Below are positions 42,547-52,405 of a stretch of 64,000 nt of DNA, in pieces; the stretch's first letter is position 1; the number at the start of each line of letters is the position of its first letter. The stretch spans positions 124,001-188,000 of the forward strand of contig NZ_FNQN01000006.1 of the NCBI RefSeq assembly GCF_900107645.1, read 5' to 3'. The position numbers were made by a program, and so were the translations under genes. The notes beneath the pieces are model-generated. The model saw only the letters and a list, made by a program, of their open reading frames with translations. It searched no databases and was not told the DNA's origin. Source of the DNA: Desulfuromusa kysingii. GTDB taxonomy: Bacteria; Desulfobacterota; Desulfuromonadia; Desulfuromonadales; Geopsychrobacteraceae.

Positions 42547-45102
42547 ATGGATAACCAGTATAATCCTAAAGATGTCGAAGCGAAGTGGCAGCACATCTGG
42601 CAAGAAGAACAACCCTTCAGTGCTTCCGTGGATTCAACTAAAGAAAAATATTACTTGCTTGAAATGTTTCCATACCCTTCAGGTCGTATTCATATGGGGC
42701 ATGTTCGCAACTACGCAATCGGAGATGTTGTTGCTCGATTTAAGCGTATGCAGGGCTTTAATGTTCTCCATCCTATGGGCTGGGATGCTTTTGGTATGCC
42801 TGCTGAAAATGCCGCTATTGAGCATGGTATTCATCCGGCTAAATGGACTTATGAAAATATCGCTAGCATGCGTCATCAGTTAAAAAAAATTGGTCTTTCA
42901 TATGATTGGAAGCGTGAGTTTGCTACTTGCGATGCCGATTATTACCGTTGGGAACAGCTGGTCTTCTTAAAAATGTTTGAAAAGGGATTAGCGTATAAAA
43001 AAGGATCTTCTGTCAATTGGTGTGAAGATTGTCAGACTGTCCTCGCGAATGAACAGGTTGAAGATGGCTGTTGTTGGCGTTGCCATAATCAAGTGCAATC
43101 AAAGGAGTTAGATCAATGGTTTTTTAAAATCACCAATTATGCAGATGAACTCTTAGATTGGACGGATAAACTCTCCGGTTGGCCTGAACGAGTATTAGCA
43201 ATGCAACGTAACTGGATCGGCAAGAGCTATGGTTGTGAGATTGATTTTCAAGTCGCTGGAGACGATGAAAAGATCAAGGTCTTTACGACACGTCCAGACA
43301 CGCTTGCTGGCGTGACGTTTATGAGTCTGGCTCCTGAGCATCCGATGGTTGAAAAGTTAGTAACAGCAGAACAGAGTCAGGCTGTTCAAGATTTTATGAC
43401 TACCGTTGAACGTCAGGATAAGGCTGATCGAACCAGCGGTGATTTAGAGAAAATAGGGATTTTTACAGGTTCATACTGCTTAAATCCATTTAACGGTGAA
43501 AAAATACCCGTCTTTCTTGCAAACTTTGTCTTAATGGGCTATGGAACCGGCGCCGTTATGGCGGTCCCAGCTCACGATCAACGTGATTTTGAATTTGCGA
43601 AAAAGTACGATTTGCCGATACGGGTGGTTATTCAACCGAAAGACGTTGACTTGGTCGCTGATCAATTGACAGAAGCCTATTCTGACCCTGGTTTTCTGGT
43701 AAATTCCGATCAGTTTGATGGAACCGACAATGAGTCGGCAAAAGAGCAGATAGCGGCTTTTCTTGATAACCTTGGCGTTGGACGGAAGACTGTAAACTAT
43801 CGCCTTCGTGACTGGGGGGTTTCCAGACAGCGCTATTGGGGGACGCCAATCCCCATCATTTATTGTGATGATTGTGGCGCCGTCCCAGTCCCTGAAGAGG
43901 ATCTGCCAGTTGTTTTGCCGACCGATGTTGAATTAACCGGTGAAGGGGGATCCCCCTTAGCCAGACATCAACAGTTTTTGCAGGTGAGTTGTCCAAAATG
44001 TGGCAAAACTGCCAGGCGGGAATCGGATACTTTTGACACTTTCGTCGAGAGTTCCTGGTATTTTGCCCGTTACACTTGTCCAGACTATACCGATGGGCCT
44101 TTGGATAAGAAAGCGGCTAATTATTGGTTGCCGGTAGATCAGTATATTGGTGGCATTGAACATGCGGTTATGCATCTTCTGTATGCTCGCTTTTATACCA
44201 AAATATTACGCGACTTAGGCTTGATGGATGTCGATGAGCCTTTTACCAACCTGTTGACTCAAGGGATGGTTTGCAAAGAGACGCAACGCTGTCCCGAGCA
44301 TGGTTGGTTATATCCTGAACAGGTGATCGATGGCAAATGTGAGCTATGTCAGCAGCTTGTTGAGCAGGGTCGCACTGAAAAAATGAGTAAATCAAAAAAG
44401 AATGTTATCGATCCGAATCAATTGATCGATCAATATGGTGCGGATACTGCGCGACTCTTTTCCCTCTTTGCGGCCCCTCCAGAAAAAGATCTGGAGTGGA
44501 ATGAGCAGGGGGTTGAAGGTTGTTACCGTTTTCTTAACCGTGTCTGGAGAGCGGTTGCTGATAACAAAGAACTGATAACCGACGCTAAAGTTGGAGCTGA
44601 TATTTCCGGAGAGGCTGCTGACTTACGTCGTAAGACCCACCAAACCATCAAAAAGGTCAGTGAAGACATTGATGGCAGTTTCCACTTCAATACAGCCATT
44701 GCTGCAGTTATGGAACTGGTGAATGCCATCTATGCCTTTAAATCAGCCAAGGAAAGTCCTGGCGTCTTACGTGAAGCCTTGGAAGCTGTGGTTTGCTTGC
44801 TAAATCCATTTGTTCCTCATATTTGTGAAGAGTTATGGCACGCGATGGGACATGAAGAGGGTGTCGAATTATCTGGCTGGCCCACCTGGGATGAAGCGGC
44901 ATTGGTGACTGAAGAAATATCTCTGGTTGTTCAAGTGAATGGTAAGGTGCGGGGCAAAATCAGTGTCGCAACTGCAGCTGAACGGCAAGCTATTGAGGCC
45001 GAAGCCTTAGCCGATGAAAATGTACAAAGATTTATTGGAGCCAAAGAGGTCTGTAAAATTATCGTCGTTCCTGGTCGCTTAGTTAATATTGTGGTGAAAT
45101 AA
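42547..45102 (+). CDS. leuS: Leucine-tRNA ligase
   Basis: 851 aa, GGAGGA SD. Class I motifs: [15 protein letters not shown] (HIGH) and [10 protein letters not shown] (KMSKS). The CP1 editing domain is present with [12 protein letters not shown] and [18 protein letters not shown], so mischarged Ile/Met-related products can be hydrolysed. Zinc-type Cys pairs occur (CEDC..CCWRC, CDDCG, CPKCG). The C-terminal domain ends [15 protein letters not shown]. Length is normal for bacterial LeuRS. Its stop abuts the lptE ATG (leuS-lptE-holA operon), a common order in proteobacteria. Confidence 0.98.
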   Translation: MDNQYNPKDVEAKWQHIWQEEQPFSASVDSTKEKYYLLEMFPYPSGRIHMGHVRNYAIGDVVARFKRMQGFNVLHPMGWDAFGMPAENAAIEHGIHPAKWTYENIASMRHQLKKIGLSYDWKREFATCDADYYRWEQLVFLKMFEKGLAYKKGSSVNWCEDCQTVLANEQVEDGCCWRCHNQVQSKELDQWFFKITNYADELLDWTDKLSGWPERVLAMQRNWIGKSYGCEIDFQVAGDDEKIKVFTTRPDTLAGVTFMSLAPEHPMVEKLVTAEQSQAVQDFMTTVERQDKADRTSGDLEKIGIFTGSYCLNPFNGEKIPVFLANFVLMGYGTGAVMAVPAHDQRDFEFAKKYDLPIRVVIQPKDVDLVADQLTEAYSDPGFLVNSDQFDGTDNESAKEQIAAFLDNLGVGRKTVNYRLRDWGVSRQRYWGTPIPIIYCDDCGAVPVPEEDLPVVLPTDVELTGEGGSPLARHQQFLQVSCPKCGKTARRESDTFDTFVESSWYFARYTCPDYTDGPLDKKAANYWLPVDQYIGGIEHAVMHLLYARFYTKILRDLGLMDVDEPFTNLLTQGMVCKETQRCPEHGWLYPEQVIDGKCELCQQLVEQGRTEKMSKSKKNVIDPNQLIDQYGADTARLFSLFAAPPEKDLEWNEQGVEGCYRFLNRVWRAVADNKELITDAKVGADISGEAADLRRKTHQTIKKVSEDIDGSFHFNTAIAAVMELVNAIYAFKSAKESPGVLREALEAVVCLLNPFVPHICEELWHAMGHEEGVELSGWPTWDEAALVTEEISLVVQVNGKVRGKISVATAAERQAIEAEALADENVQRFIGAKEVCKIIVVPGRLVNIVVK

Positions 45103-45609
45103 ATGAAATCTGCCTTTTTTCTTCTTCTGTTTCTGTTCTTGGCGGGCTGTGGATATCATTTTCCGGGGCAGGGGGGAACGCTTCCTGAAGGTGTTGAAAA
45201 AGTTTATATCCAGTTATTTACGAACAAGACATCTCAACCGCAATTGGATAATAAGTTAACCAGCCGAGTCAGTGAAGTGTTTTCGCGCAATAACAAGATT
45301 TCACAAGTTGAGCATATCGGACAGGCTGAAGCTATTTTAGAGGGGACTATCCGCAGTTACTCAAGTCGGGCTCTATCCTATGATAGCAACGATGATATTG
45401 GTGAATATCGGGCCACAATGGTTGTCGATGTGACCTTGAAAAAACCAAATACTGAGGCTCCGATATGGACTGGCACCGTCAGTTGGAGTGAGGAATACAG
45501 TTCATCAGCGAACAAAAATGACGAGGATGATCTCGAACAGAATGCTATTAATGAAATTACCTTGCGGATGGCTGAAGAGATCCTCTATAAGATGCTAGAT
45601 GACTTTTAG
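45103..45609 (+). CDS. lptE: LPS-assembly lipoprotein LptE
   Basis: 168 aa. A signal peptide with lipobox (FLFLAGCGYHF) gives a lipid-anchored Cys; the GCGYHF start of the mature part is characteristic of LptE/RlpB. The mature domain has TSQPQLDNKLTSRVSEVF and a conserved C-terminus with AINEITLRMAEEILYKML. LptE plugs the LptD barrel and helps insert LPS in the outer membrane, which supports a Gram-negative host. It starts right after the leuS stop and is followed by holA after 3 nt. Confidence 0.9.
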   Translation: MKSAFFLLLFLFLAGCGYHFPGQGGTLPEGVEKVYIQLFTNKTSQPQLDNKLTSRVSEVFSRNNKISQVEHIGQAEAILEGTIRSYSSRALSYDSNDDIGEYRATMVVDVTLKKPNTEAPIWTGTVSWSEEYSSSANKNDEDDLEQNAINEITLRMAEEILYKMLDDF

Positions 45610-45612
45610 TCG

Positions 45613-46614
45613 ATGAATGCTGCTGAACTATTCCAGAGACTTCGTTCAGGACAGGTTCCATCAGTTATTTTCCTCTGTGGTCAAGAACCATATCTGATTC
45701 AAAAGGCGGCACGAGCAGTCAGGCAGGTGGTTCTCCCTGCGGGGCACGATGATTTTAATGACAATCAGTTTTATGCTAAGGAAGTTAAGGCCGACGAGAT
45801 TCTCGCTGCTGCGATGACTTTGCCGGTCTTTGCCGATAAGCGTCTGGTGTCAGTAAAAGATGCCCATCAACTTCCTGCTGCTGAACTTGAAAAGCTACTC
45901 CCTTATATTCTCGATCCTGTTCCTGAGACTTGCTTATTGTTCATCGCCGGAAAAGTAGATAACCGGCGTAAATTTTTTCAAAAACTCAAAAAAAACAATT
46001 CTCTTGTTGAATTTAAGCCGCTCACAGAGAGAGAGCTACCTCAGTATGTCCGCCACACCCTCAACCAACGTGACATCAAGATTTCTGCTGACGCGGTTGA
46101 ACTTTTTTGTTCCATGGTTGGGGTTAATCTCCATGAGATTCATGCCGAACTTGATAAATTAATAAATTACATTGGGACTGCCACGCTGATTGATGTTATC
46201 GATGTTCAGGCCGTTGTTTCCAGAGGCCGAGCTGAAAATGTCTTTGATATCGGGGATGCTGTCGGATCTGGTGATATCGGCAAGGCGTTGACTTTGGTGA
46301 TGCGTCTCAATGATGCAGGTGAAGCACCACTGAAGATTCTCTCTCTCTTAGTCATGCACTTCCGACGACTCTGGAAAGTTCGGGAATTGCAAGTGCAAAA
46401 ATACCCGACCAAAGATATTGCCAGTCTCGCCGGGGTTCCACCATTTGTGGTCACGGGGTTGATTCAACAAGGAAAAAAGTTCTCACGTAACGACTTTATC
46501 CGCGCTTATGAATTGTTCCTTCAGGCTGATCTGGCGATGAAGTCGAGCGGAGCTAATTCCAGAGCCTTACTTGAAAGTTTAATTTTGGCTTTGGTTAAAA
46601 CTAAATCTCAATAA
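45613..46614 (+). CDS. holA: DNA polymerase III delta subunit
   Basis: 333 aa. The delta-family pattern is visible: VIFLCGQEPYLIQKAARAVR near the N-terminus, VFADKRLVSVKDA, LLFIAGKVDNRRKFFQKLKK, then the helical collar region MRLNDAGEAPLKILSLLVMHFRRLWKVRELQ. Delta opens the beta clamp in the clamp loader. The leuS-lptE-holA order is shared with many proteobacteria. A terminator follows the stop by 2 nt. Confidence 0.92.
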   Translation: MNAAELFQRLRSGQVPSVIFLCGQEPYLIQKAARAVRQVVLPAGHDDFNDNQFYAKEVKADEILAAAMTLPVFADKRLVSVKDAHQLPAAELEKLLPYILDPVPETCLLFIAGKVDNRRKFFQKLKKNNSLVEFKPLTERELPQYVRHTLNQRDIKISADAVELFCSMVGVNLHEIHAELDKLINYIGTATLIDVIDVQAVVSRGRAENVFDIGDAVGSGDIGKALTLVMRLNDAGEAPLKILSLLVMHFRRLWKVRELQVQKYPTKDIASLAGVPPFVVTGLIQQGKKFSRNDFIRAYELFLQADLAMKSSGANSRALLESLILALVKTKSQ

Positions 46615-46616
46615 AA

Positions 46617-46643
46617 AAAGGGAACTACGCAGTAGCTCCCTTT
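46617..46643. terminator. Terminator shared by holA and rpsT
   Basis: AAAGGGA and TCCCTTT arms plus inner CTAC-GCA-GTAG form a near-perfect hairpin (one A/C mismatch), flanked by A-tract and T-rich sequence. It sits between convergent genes and can serve both. Confidence 0.85.
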
Positions 46644-46665
46644 GTCATTTTATTTAAAACATTAT

Positions 46666-46929
46666 TTAGTTCAGGGTATTAATAAGCTTTGTCAGTCGGG
46701 AAATCTTACGACTGGCGGTTGCTTTATGGATAATCCCTTTGGTCGCTGTCTTGCTGATATAAGGGACTGCTTTTTCAAACGCTGCTTGTGCTAATTCTTT
46801 GTTTTCAGCAGTGACTGCTTCTCTGACCTGCTTAACGAGAGTACGCATAGTTGAACGGACATGCATGTTGCGAGCTCTTCTGACTTCACTTTGGCGGTTA
46901 CGTTTTGCTGCTGATTTATGGTTGGCCAC
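46666..46929 (-). CDS. rpsT: 30S ribosomal protein S20
   Basis: 87 aa, GTG start with AAGGAG upstream. The sequence MANHKSAAKRNRQSEVRRARNMHVRSTMRTLVKQVREA, with the later KGIIHKATASRKISRLTKLIN, is a clear bS20: highly basic, helical, a 16S rRNA binder in the body of the small subunit. Monocistronic, with its own strong promoter and the shared terminator. Confidence 0.98.
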   Translation of the reverse strand: MANHKSAAKRNRQSEVRRARNMHVRSTMRTLVKQVREAVTAENKELAQAAFEKAVPYISKTATKGIIHKATASRKISRLTKLINTLN

Positions 46930-46981
46930 GAATTGTTTCTCCTTGATTATTAATTGATTGCTTAACTACGAAAGTTCCGCG

Positions 46982-47010
46982 ATATTAATGGTTAATATTT
47001 CGCCTGTCAA
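46982..47010 (-). promoter_or_regulatory. rpsT promoter
   Basis: Minus strand: perfect TTGACA (47010-47005), exactly 17 nt, then TAATAT (46987-46982). Start expected near 46975, about 45 nt before the GTG. Confidence 0.75.
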
Positions 47011-47086
47011 GTTAGAATAAAATCATTAATGTGAAAAAAAACTCGCATCTTCAAACTCTTAGGGTGGAGATGCAAGGGATTAAAAT

Positions 47087-48661
47087 TTGGTAATGACAAA
47101 TAAAAAGAAAATGACTGCGGCCACCATTATCATGGCATCAGCCACCTCGATGAGTCGAGTCGCTGGATTGGTCAGGGATATCGTTGTTGCCCGTCTGTTC
47201 GGTGCCGGAATGATGACCGATGCTTTCTTCATGGCCTTTACGATCCCCAATCTGTTGCGCCGGTTTTTTGGTGAAGGTTCTTTAACTGCAGCCTTTGTCC
47301 CGATTTTTTCTGAAACCTTTCATCGACGTGGTGAAAAAGATGCACAGCAACTTGCCAATCGTTGTGTCAGTTTACTTATGATCGTCATGTTGGTCGTGGT
47401 CTCACTCGGGGTCTTGTTTTCTCCCTGGATTGTTCAGGGTGTTGGCTATGGATTTGGTCAAGTTGAAGGGAAGTTGCAGTTAACGAACCAATTGAATCGC
47501 ATCATGTTTCCCTATATTGGGTTTGTCTCAGTCCTCGCCTTATTGACTGGGATTTTAAATGTTCGCGGTCATTTCTTTGTTCCTGCTGTCTCACCGCTGT
47601 TTTTAAATTTGTCAATGATCATCAGCGCCCTCACTCTGGGTCACCTATTTGCGCAACCTATTTTTGCTTTGGCTATCGGGGTTTTATTGGGTGGAATAGT
47701 ACAACTGTTATTACAGGTCCCGGTTTTATGTCGCTATAAAATCAGATTAAGGTTCGATTTTAATTTTCGCCATGATCCTTCATTACGTAAAATTAGAAAC
47801 CTGATGTTGCCGGGAATTGCCGGTGTTGCCATCTATCAAATTAATATTATTGTGACACGTTTACTCGCCTCGTTTCTCCCTGAGGGGAGTGTCTCTTATC
47901 TCTATTATGGACAGAGACTTTTTGAATTTCCGCAGGGTATATTTATTGTCTCTCTGGCTCAAGCCGCTTTGCCGATGATGAGTAGGCAGGTTGCTGAGGA
48001 CGATAAAGATGGATTACAGCAATCTCTGAACTTTGCTCTCACTCTTATCACCATTTTTACTTTGCCCGCTATTGTCGGACTTATCCTCTGCGCAAAGCCG
48101 ATCTATTCCTTATTCTTTTTTGGTGGGGAGTTCAACATGTCGGCGTTGGAAAATACCTCTCTTGCGCTTATCTGTTATGCTCCCGGACTTATTTTCGTTG
48201 GTTATAGTCGCATCGCCGCACAGACCTTTTACGCCTTAAAGGACACCCGAACTCCGGTTATTATCTCATTCTGGACCCTCCTGGTTAATCTCTTTGCTGG
48301 ATTGCTGTTGATGCAGTATTGGGGGTTTCTGGGACTGGCAATTTCATTGACGCTGGCATCGTTGTTTAACGCTTTCATGTTGCTGTTGTTGTTGCAGCGA
48401 AAAGTTGGATCATTTCTCCAGACCAGCCTTTATAAACCAGTTATCAAAGTCATACCGGCCTGTGTGTTGATGGCTATGGTGGTTACGATGTTGCTCGGTT
48501 TTGCCGACTGGATGCAGGTGGGGGCAGTCGTAAACAAATCTATAGTGTTATTTGGTGCGATTGCGGTTGGTCTCTTGATCTTCTTCGGCAGTTGCTACCT
48601 GTTGAGGGTGGAAGAAATCCGTCAGGGATGGCAGCTTTTAAGGGGTAGAAACCAGCGCTGA
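47087..48661 (+). CDS. murJ: Lipid II flippase MurJ
   Basis: 524 aa with about 14 hydrophobic segments, MOP-superfamily layout. Family hallmarks are MASATSMSRVAGLVRDIVVARLFGAGMMTDAFFMAFTIPNLLRRFFGEGSLTAAFVP at the N-terminus and YFGQRLFEFPQGIF-like YYGQRLFEFPQGIFIVSLAQAALP mid-protein. It flips lipid II across the inner membrane for peptidoglycan synthesis. Start: TTG 47087 has AAGGGA 7 nt upstream; the ATG at 47093 would shorten it by two residues and has poorer spacing. No obvious operon partner. Confidence 0.95.
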   Translation: MVMTNKKKMTAATIIMASATSMSRVAGLVRDIVVARLFGAGMMTDAFFMAFTIPNLLRRFFGEGSLTAAFVPIFSETFHRRGEKDAQQLANRCVSLLMIVMLVVVSLGVLFSPWIVQGVGYGFGQVEGKLQLTNQLNRIMFPYIGFVSVLALLTGILNVRGHFFVPAVSPLFLNLSMIISALTLGHLFAQPIFALAIGVLLGGIVQLLLQVPVLCRYKIRLRFDFNFRHDPSLRKIRNLMLPGIAGVAIYQINIIVTRLLASFLPEGSVSYLYYGQRLFEFPQGIFIVSLAQAALPMMSRQVAEDDKDGLQQSLNFALTLITIFTLPAIVGLILCAKPIYSLFFFGGEFNMSALENTSLALICYAPGLIFVGYSRIAAQTFYALKDTRTPVIISFWTLLVNLFAGLLLMQYWGFLGLAISLTLASLFNAFMLLLLLQRKVGSFLQTSLYKPVIKVIPACVLMAMVVTMLLGFADWMQVGAVVNKSIVLFGAIAVGLLIFFGSCYLLRVEEIRQGWQLLRGRNQR

Positions 48662-48823
48662 ATAAAGAGTCGAATAATCAGTTGCTTATTGATTGAGTTT
48701 TCGGGTGCAGCGACTGATCGATATTATCTGCATGTATTTTTCCGCCTCCTCCTTTAATTTTTTTTCAGCCATTATCTTCCCGTTCACTCTTCATTTTCGT
48801 AACCAATTACTTTTTGAATAGAT

Positions 48824-49513
48824 TTACCGCATTGTCGGACAAACGCCCCCTGCGGTTGCGCTGTAACTTTTCAATGTTTTGAGCCCTGTTGGGGTGTTGA
48901 ATGAAGCAGCCATATATGGCAGCGCATTTTTAGGTAAAGGGATTATTTTGACCAGTTTTTGCGCCCCAATGGTTGCAAGTGCTGATTGTAACCACTCTGG
49001 ATAGGGGTGATAGATTTTTAGAGATAGAAATCTGCAATTGAGATCGACCATCTCTGTCGCCGGATGTTTGTCACTATGCCATTGGATGGGATAGGGCAAC
49101 ATGCCGGCAGCGATAAGGCTGCCATCATCGGGAAGTCCAAAGTCCCAGCTTAATTTTCCACGGGTGATCGGCTCGATGTTGCCAAAAGAAAGCAAGGTTT
49201 GTTGCATCAGTTTTTTGAGATTATTAGTATTTACTACCCAAGTCAGTAATCTCGGTTGTTGGGCAATCTGTTGCCGGACAGCAGGATCATCCAAGCCAAA
49301 CCATCTGGGTCGATCGGGTGGATCCATATCCGGATTGATAGCGATGATCTCAAAAAAAAGCTCTTTTCCGATCTTCATCAAATGGTTGTGGGTCCCCATT
49401 TTTTCATGGGTACCACCATAGGGAATATCAACACCCATACAAGAACGTACATAATCAACTCCCTGAGAAAGGGATTCCGCTCCGACAACAAGATGGTCGA
49501 TATGTGTTGACAT
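48824..49513 (-). CDS. Glyoxalase-like (VOC fold) domain protein
   Basis: 229 aa. The N-terminal strand IDHLVVGAESLSQGVDYVRSCMGV followed by GGTHEKMGTHNHLMKIGKELFFEIIAINPD is the Glyoxalase_3/VOC pattern, with His/Glu at plausible metal-ligand positions. The second half (GKLSWDFGLPDDGSLIAAGMLPYPIQWHSDKHPA) fits this larger single-chain VOC subfamily. Substrate unknown. It starts 5 nt after the cysteine-rich CWC gene stop, so the pair is co-transcribed. Confidence 0.8.
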   Translation of the reverse strand: MSTHIDHLVVGAESLSQGVDYVRSCMGVDIPYGGTHEKMGTHNHLMKIGKELFFEIIAINPDMDPPDRPRWFGLDDPAVRQQIAQQPRLLTWVVNTNNLKKLMQQTLLSFGNIEPITRGKLSWDFGLPDDGSLIAAGMLPYPIQWHSDKHPATEMVDLNCRFLSLKIYHPYPEWLQSALATIGAQKLVKIIPLPKNALPYMAASFNTPTGLKTLKSYSATAGGVCPTMR

Positions 49514-49517
49514 AATT

Positions 49518-49745
49518 TCAACCTGATTTTAAGGATTTATGACCGTATTTAGCTTTAAAGGTCGATGGATCCTTATGAAATAAATCTATACACTTTTGGC
49601 AGATACAGGACTGCGATAACTTTGTTTGTGGTAGTAACTCAATAAGTTCATCTGGAACCACGACATCATGACACCAGCACATCTCTGATGTCTCCACCAT
49701 GCAATAGTTTTCATGCAGACAAAAGGGACACCGTTTTTCTTTCAT
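49518..49745 (-). CDS. Cysteine-rich CWC-family small protein
   Basis: 75 aa with GGAGG SD. Cysteine pattern: CPFCLHENYC, then EMCWCHDVVVPDELIELLP, then SCICQKCIDLF. The CWC core followed by the P-x-LLP stretch and CxCxxC is the Cys_rich_CWC family, a presumed zinc-binding domain of unknown function. It leads a two-gene unit with the VOC protein. Confidence 0.8.
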   Translation of the reverse strand: MKEKRCPFCLHENYCMVETSEMCWCHDVVVPDELIELLPQTKLSQSCICQKCIDLFHKDPSTFKAKYGHKSLKSG

Positions 49746-50000
49746 TTGTCCTCCATGATGACAGCCACGATCATATTCGCTCCAAGCTCCTCTCTGAGCA
49801 AATTTAATCCATTGATTTGCGTCATTTTGAACGCTCTGTTTCGGATTGTCAAAATTAACTTTTTGTTATTGGCCCTCAGCCCGTTCTTTAGAGAGTTTGT
49901 TACGTATTTACCGTTTCAGTTTCAATCAATTTATGAAATAACAAGAACTCTTTTTGAGTAGATCGTCAAGAAGAGCGATATTCATTTGAGGAGCCCCAAT

Positions 50001-51203
50001 TTGAAAACGCGACATAAATTTTCTGGAAACGTGAAAATCATCCTTTTTTTGGCGCTGATTAGTGCTTTCCCACCACTCTCAACCGATTTGTATCTACCCG
50101 CTTTACCGCAAATGGTCGAAACTTTGGCGGCGAGTATCTCCAAGGTGAACATGACCTTGAGCATGTTTTTTATTTTTTATGCAGGGGGATTGCTTTTCTG
50201 GGGGCCTTTAAGTGAAAAGTATGGACGTAAGCCCATATTGCTCATCGGCTTGACGATTTATATTGTCTCCAGTTTGCTGTGCGGTTTTGCCGCAACTGTC
50301 AACCAACTGATTCTTGGTCGTATTTTTCAGGCATTTGGTGGGAGTGCAGCGACAGCTATCGCTACGGCAATGGTGAAGGATTTATATTGTGGTCGAGAGC
50401 GGGAGAGGGTAATGGCACTCGTCATGTCGATGGTCATTATTGCACCGATTGTTGCCCCTGTCATGGGAGCTATCCTGCTCAAATATATCTCATGGCGGGC
50501 AGTTTTTTACGCATTGGCTGGAATCGGCATTATTGCCATTGCGATAAGTTCAACCATGAAAGAAACCATCGAGAAGCGGTATTCTGGATCACCTCTTCGT
50601 TCCTTGGGACGCCTTTTCGTCGTTCTAAAAAATCCCCAATTCGCAGTGTTGCTTGCCATCTTTTCCGTTGGTCCCATGACAATAATGTCTTTTCTTTCGA
50701 CATCAGCATTTATTTATATCGACGGATTTGGTTTAAATGAACAACAATATAGCTACTTTCTTGCTTTCAACGCTGCCTTTGCATTGGTGGGTCCAATGCT
50801 CTATTTGCAGTTATCAAAATCTTTTACTCCCCGAGGAATTATCTCTGGAGGTTTTCCCCTTATTATATGTTGCGGTATTGCAGTAATGACTTTGGGGATG
50901 ACATCTCCCTGGGTTTTTGCCCTATGTATTGCACTGGGAACCTTGGTTGTGACTGTTATGCGGGTCCCTGGGGTCAATCTGATGCTCGACCAGCAACAAC
51001 AAGATGGGGGCTCTGCGTCGGCATTAATCAATTTTTTTGGTATGATTATGGGGAGCCTCGGTATGCAACTTGTTTCGCTCAATTCCCATAACCTTATCTG
51101 GACTCTAGGTTCTCTTCAGCTTTTGGTCGGACTGATGACTGGCTGCCTCTGGTTGTTAATCCGTAACCGTCCTTTTGTGCTACAAAATGTTTATAAGGGA
51201 TGA
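50001..51203 (+). CDS. Bcr/CflA-type MFS efflux transporter
   Basis: 400 aa from a TTG at 50001, chosen for GAGGAG at 49988-49993 with 7-nt spacing; an upstream TTG (49986) overlaps that SD. Twelve hydrophobic segments. The loop 2-3 signature GPLSEKYGRKPILLIGL, LGRIFQAFGGSAATAIATAMVKD and ISTDLYLPALPQM-like STDLYLPALPQMV mark the DHA1 Bcr/CflA drug-resistance group. A proton-coupled exporter of small toxic compounds is likely. It is apparently a single-gene unit; the 255 nt upstream hold no other gene that I can support. Confidence 0.9.
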   Translation: MKTRHKFSGNVKIILFLALISAFPPLSTDLYLPALPQMVETLAASISKVNMTLSMFFIFYAGGLLFWGPLSEKYGRKPILLIGLTIYIVSSLLCGFAATVNQLILGRIFQAFGGSAATAIATAMVKDLYCGRERERVMALVMSMVIIAPIVAPVMGAILLKYISWRAVFYALAGIGIIAIAISSTMKETIEKRYSGSPLRSLGRLFVVLKNPQFAVLLAIFSVGPMTIMSFLSTSAFIYIDGFGLNEQQYSYFLAFNAAFALVGPMLYLQLSKSFTPRGIISGGFPLIICCGIAVMTLGMTSPWVFALCIALGTLVVTVMRVPGVNLMLDQQQQDGGSASALINFFGMIMGSLGMQLVSLNSHNLIWTLGSLQLLVGLMTGCLWLLIRNRPFVLQNVYKG

Positions 51204-51271
51204 GATTGTTTGTGACTTTTTCTGACACTGTATGGCAGTATTATGGACTTCACCGTTAAGGGAGGATATTT

Positions 51272-52405
51272 ATGCGTGAACAAGGACTGGAAACTTATGC
51301 TGCTTTTAGTGATCAAAGTCTTGGTCGACAATATCAGGAGCCATTCAAAGATGAACGTCTGGCGTTTGAACGTGATCGTGACCGGATCATTCATTGTGCT
51401 GCTTTTCGTCGACTTGAATACAAAACTCAGGTTTTTGTGAACCATGAAGGAGATTATTACCGGACCCGCCTGACCCACTCTTTAGAGGTTGCCCAAATTG
51501 CTCGTGGTATCGCAAGAAATTTAAAACTCAACGAAGATCTGGTTGAGGCATTGGCTCTGTCTCATGACCTTGGGCATACACCGTTTGGTCATACTGGTGA
51601 ATATGTTCTCAAACGTTTGATGAAAGATCATGGTGGTTTTGAACATAATCAGCAATCATTGCGCATAGTTGAGCTGCTTGAGCATCGTTACCCCCTTTTT
51701 GATGGTCTCAATTTGAGTTGGGAGGTACGGGAGGGGATTATCAAACATTCATCCGATTATGATGGAGCTGAAAGTGCAGCTATTCAACCATATAAACCTG
51801 AACAACGGGGTTCACTTGAAGCTCAGATCATTGATCTTGCAGATGAAATTGCCTACAACAACCACGATATTGATGACGGACTCAAGGCCGGATTTATCAC
51901 TTTGAAAGATTTGACCGAGGTGGAGTTATGGCAACGTACCTTCGTCATGGTGGGAAATTTATATCCAGCACTCGATGATAAACGTCATATTTTACAGACA
52001 ATCAGCTATTTAATCGGGGAGTTGATTCATGATCTGGTGAGTACCACTATGGATAATTTACGCAACAATAATATTGTGAGTCTTGCAGATGTCCGCAATC
52101 ATGATAAAAACCTGGTCAGCCTCAGCCCTGAAATGATGCAATTAAATCGTCAATTGAAAAAATTTCTTTATAAAAGGCTCTATCGCCATTCAAAAGTTGA
52201 GCGGATGCGGGTTAAGGCCGAAAGATTTTTGACGTTATTGTTTGAAAACTATATCACGACACCAGGCTTATTACCTGAACGTCATCAACAGCGATTTGCT
52301 AAGTATGGCGTTGAGAGGGTGATATGTGACTATATCGCCAGCATGACAGACCGATATGCTCAAGACGAGTACAAACGGCTCTATGAGCCTTTTGAGAGGG
52401 CTTAG
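51272..52405 (+). CDS. dgt: dGTPase-like dNTP triphosphohydrolase
   Basis: 377 aa, GGGAGG SD. HD-domain metal ligands are in RTRLTHSLEVAQIARGIA (His) and ALALSHDLGHTPFGHTGE (HD), with a further Asp in IIDLADEIAYNNHDIDDGLK. N-terminal DRDRIIHCAAFRRLEYKTQVF is the typical family start. It belongs to the shorter type 2 dGTPase-like group that hydrolyses dNTPs to nucleoside and triphosphate, shaping dNTP pools. The 3' end overlaps the convergent membrane-protein gene by 4 nt. Confidence 0.93.
   Translation: MREQGLETYAAFSDQSLGRQYQEPFKDERLAFERDRDRIIHCAAFRRLEYKTQVFVNHEGDYYRTRLTHSLEVAQIARGIARNLKLNEDLVEALALSHDLGHTPFGHTGEYVLKRLMKDHGGFEHNQQSLRIVELLEHRYPLFDGLNLSWEVREGIIKHSSDYDGAESAAIQPYKPEQRGSLEAQIIDLADEIAYNNHDIDDGLKAGFITLKDLTEVELWQRTFVMVGNLYPALDDKRHILQTISYLIGELIHDLVSTTMDNLRNNNIVSLADVRNHDKNLVSLSPEMMQLNRQLKKFLYKRLYRHSKVERMRVKAERFLTLLFENYITTPGLLPERHQQRFAKYGVERVICDYIASMTDRYAQDEYKRLYEPFERA

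Noticed and set aside
49746-50000. Possible gene in the gap before the Bcr/CflA transporter
   Set aside because: The plus-strand frame at 49713-49961 overlaps the CWC gene and has no SD or domain; treated as intergenic.
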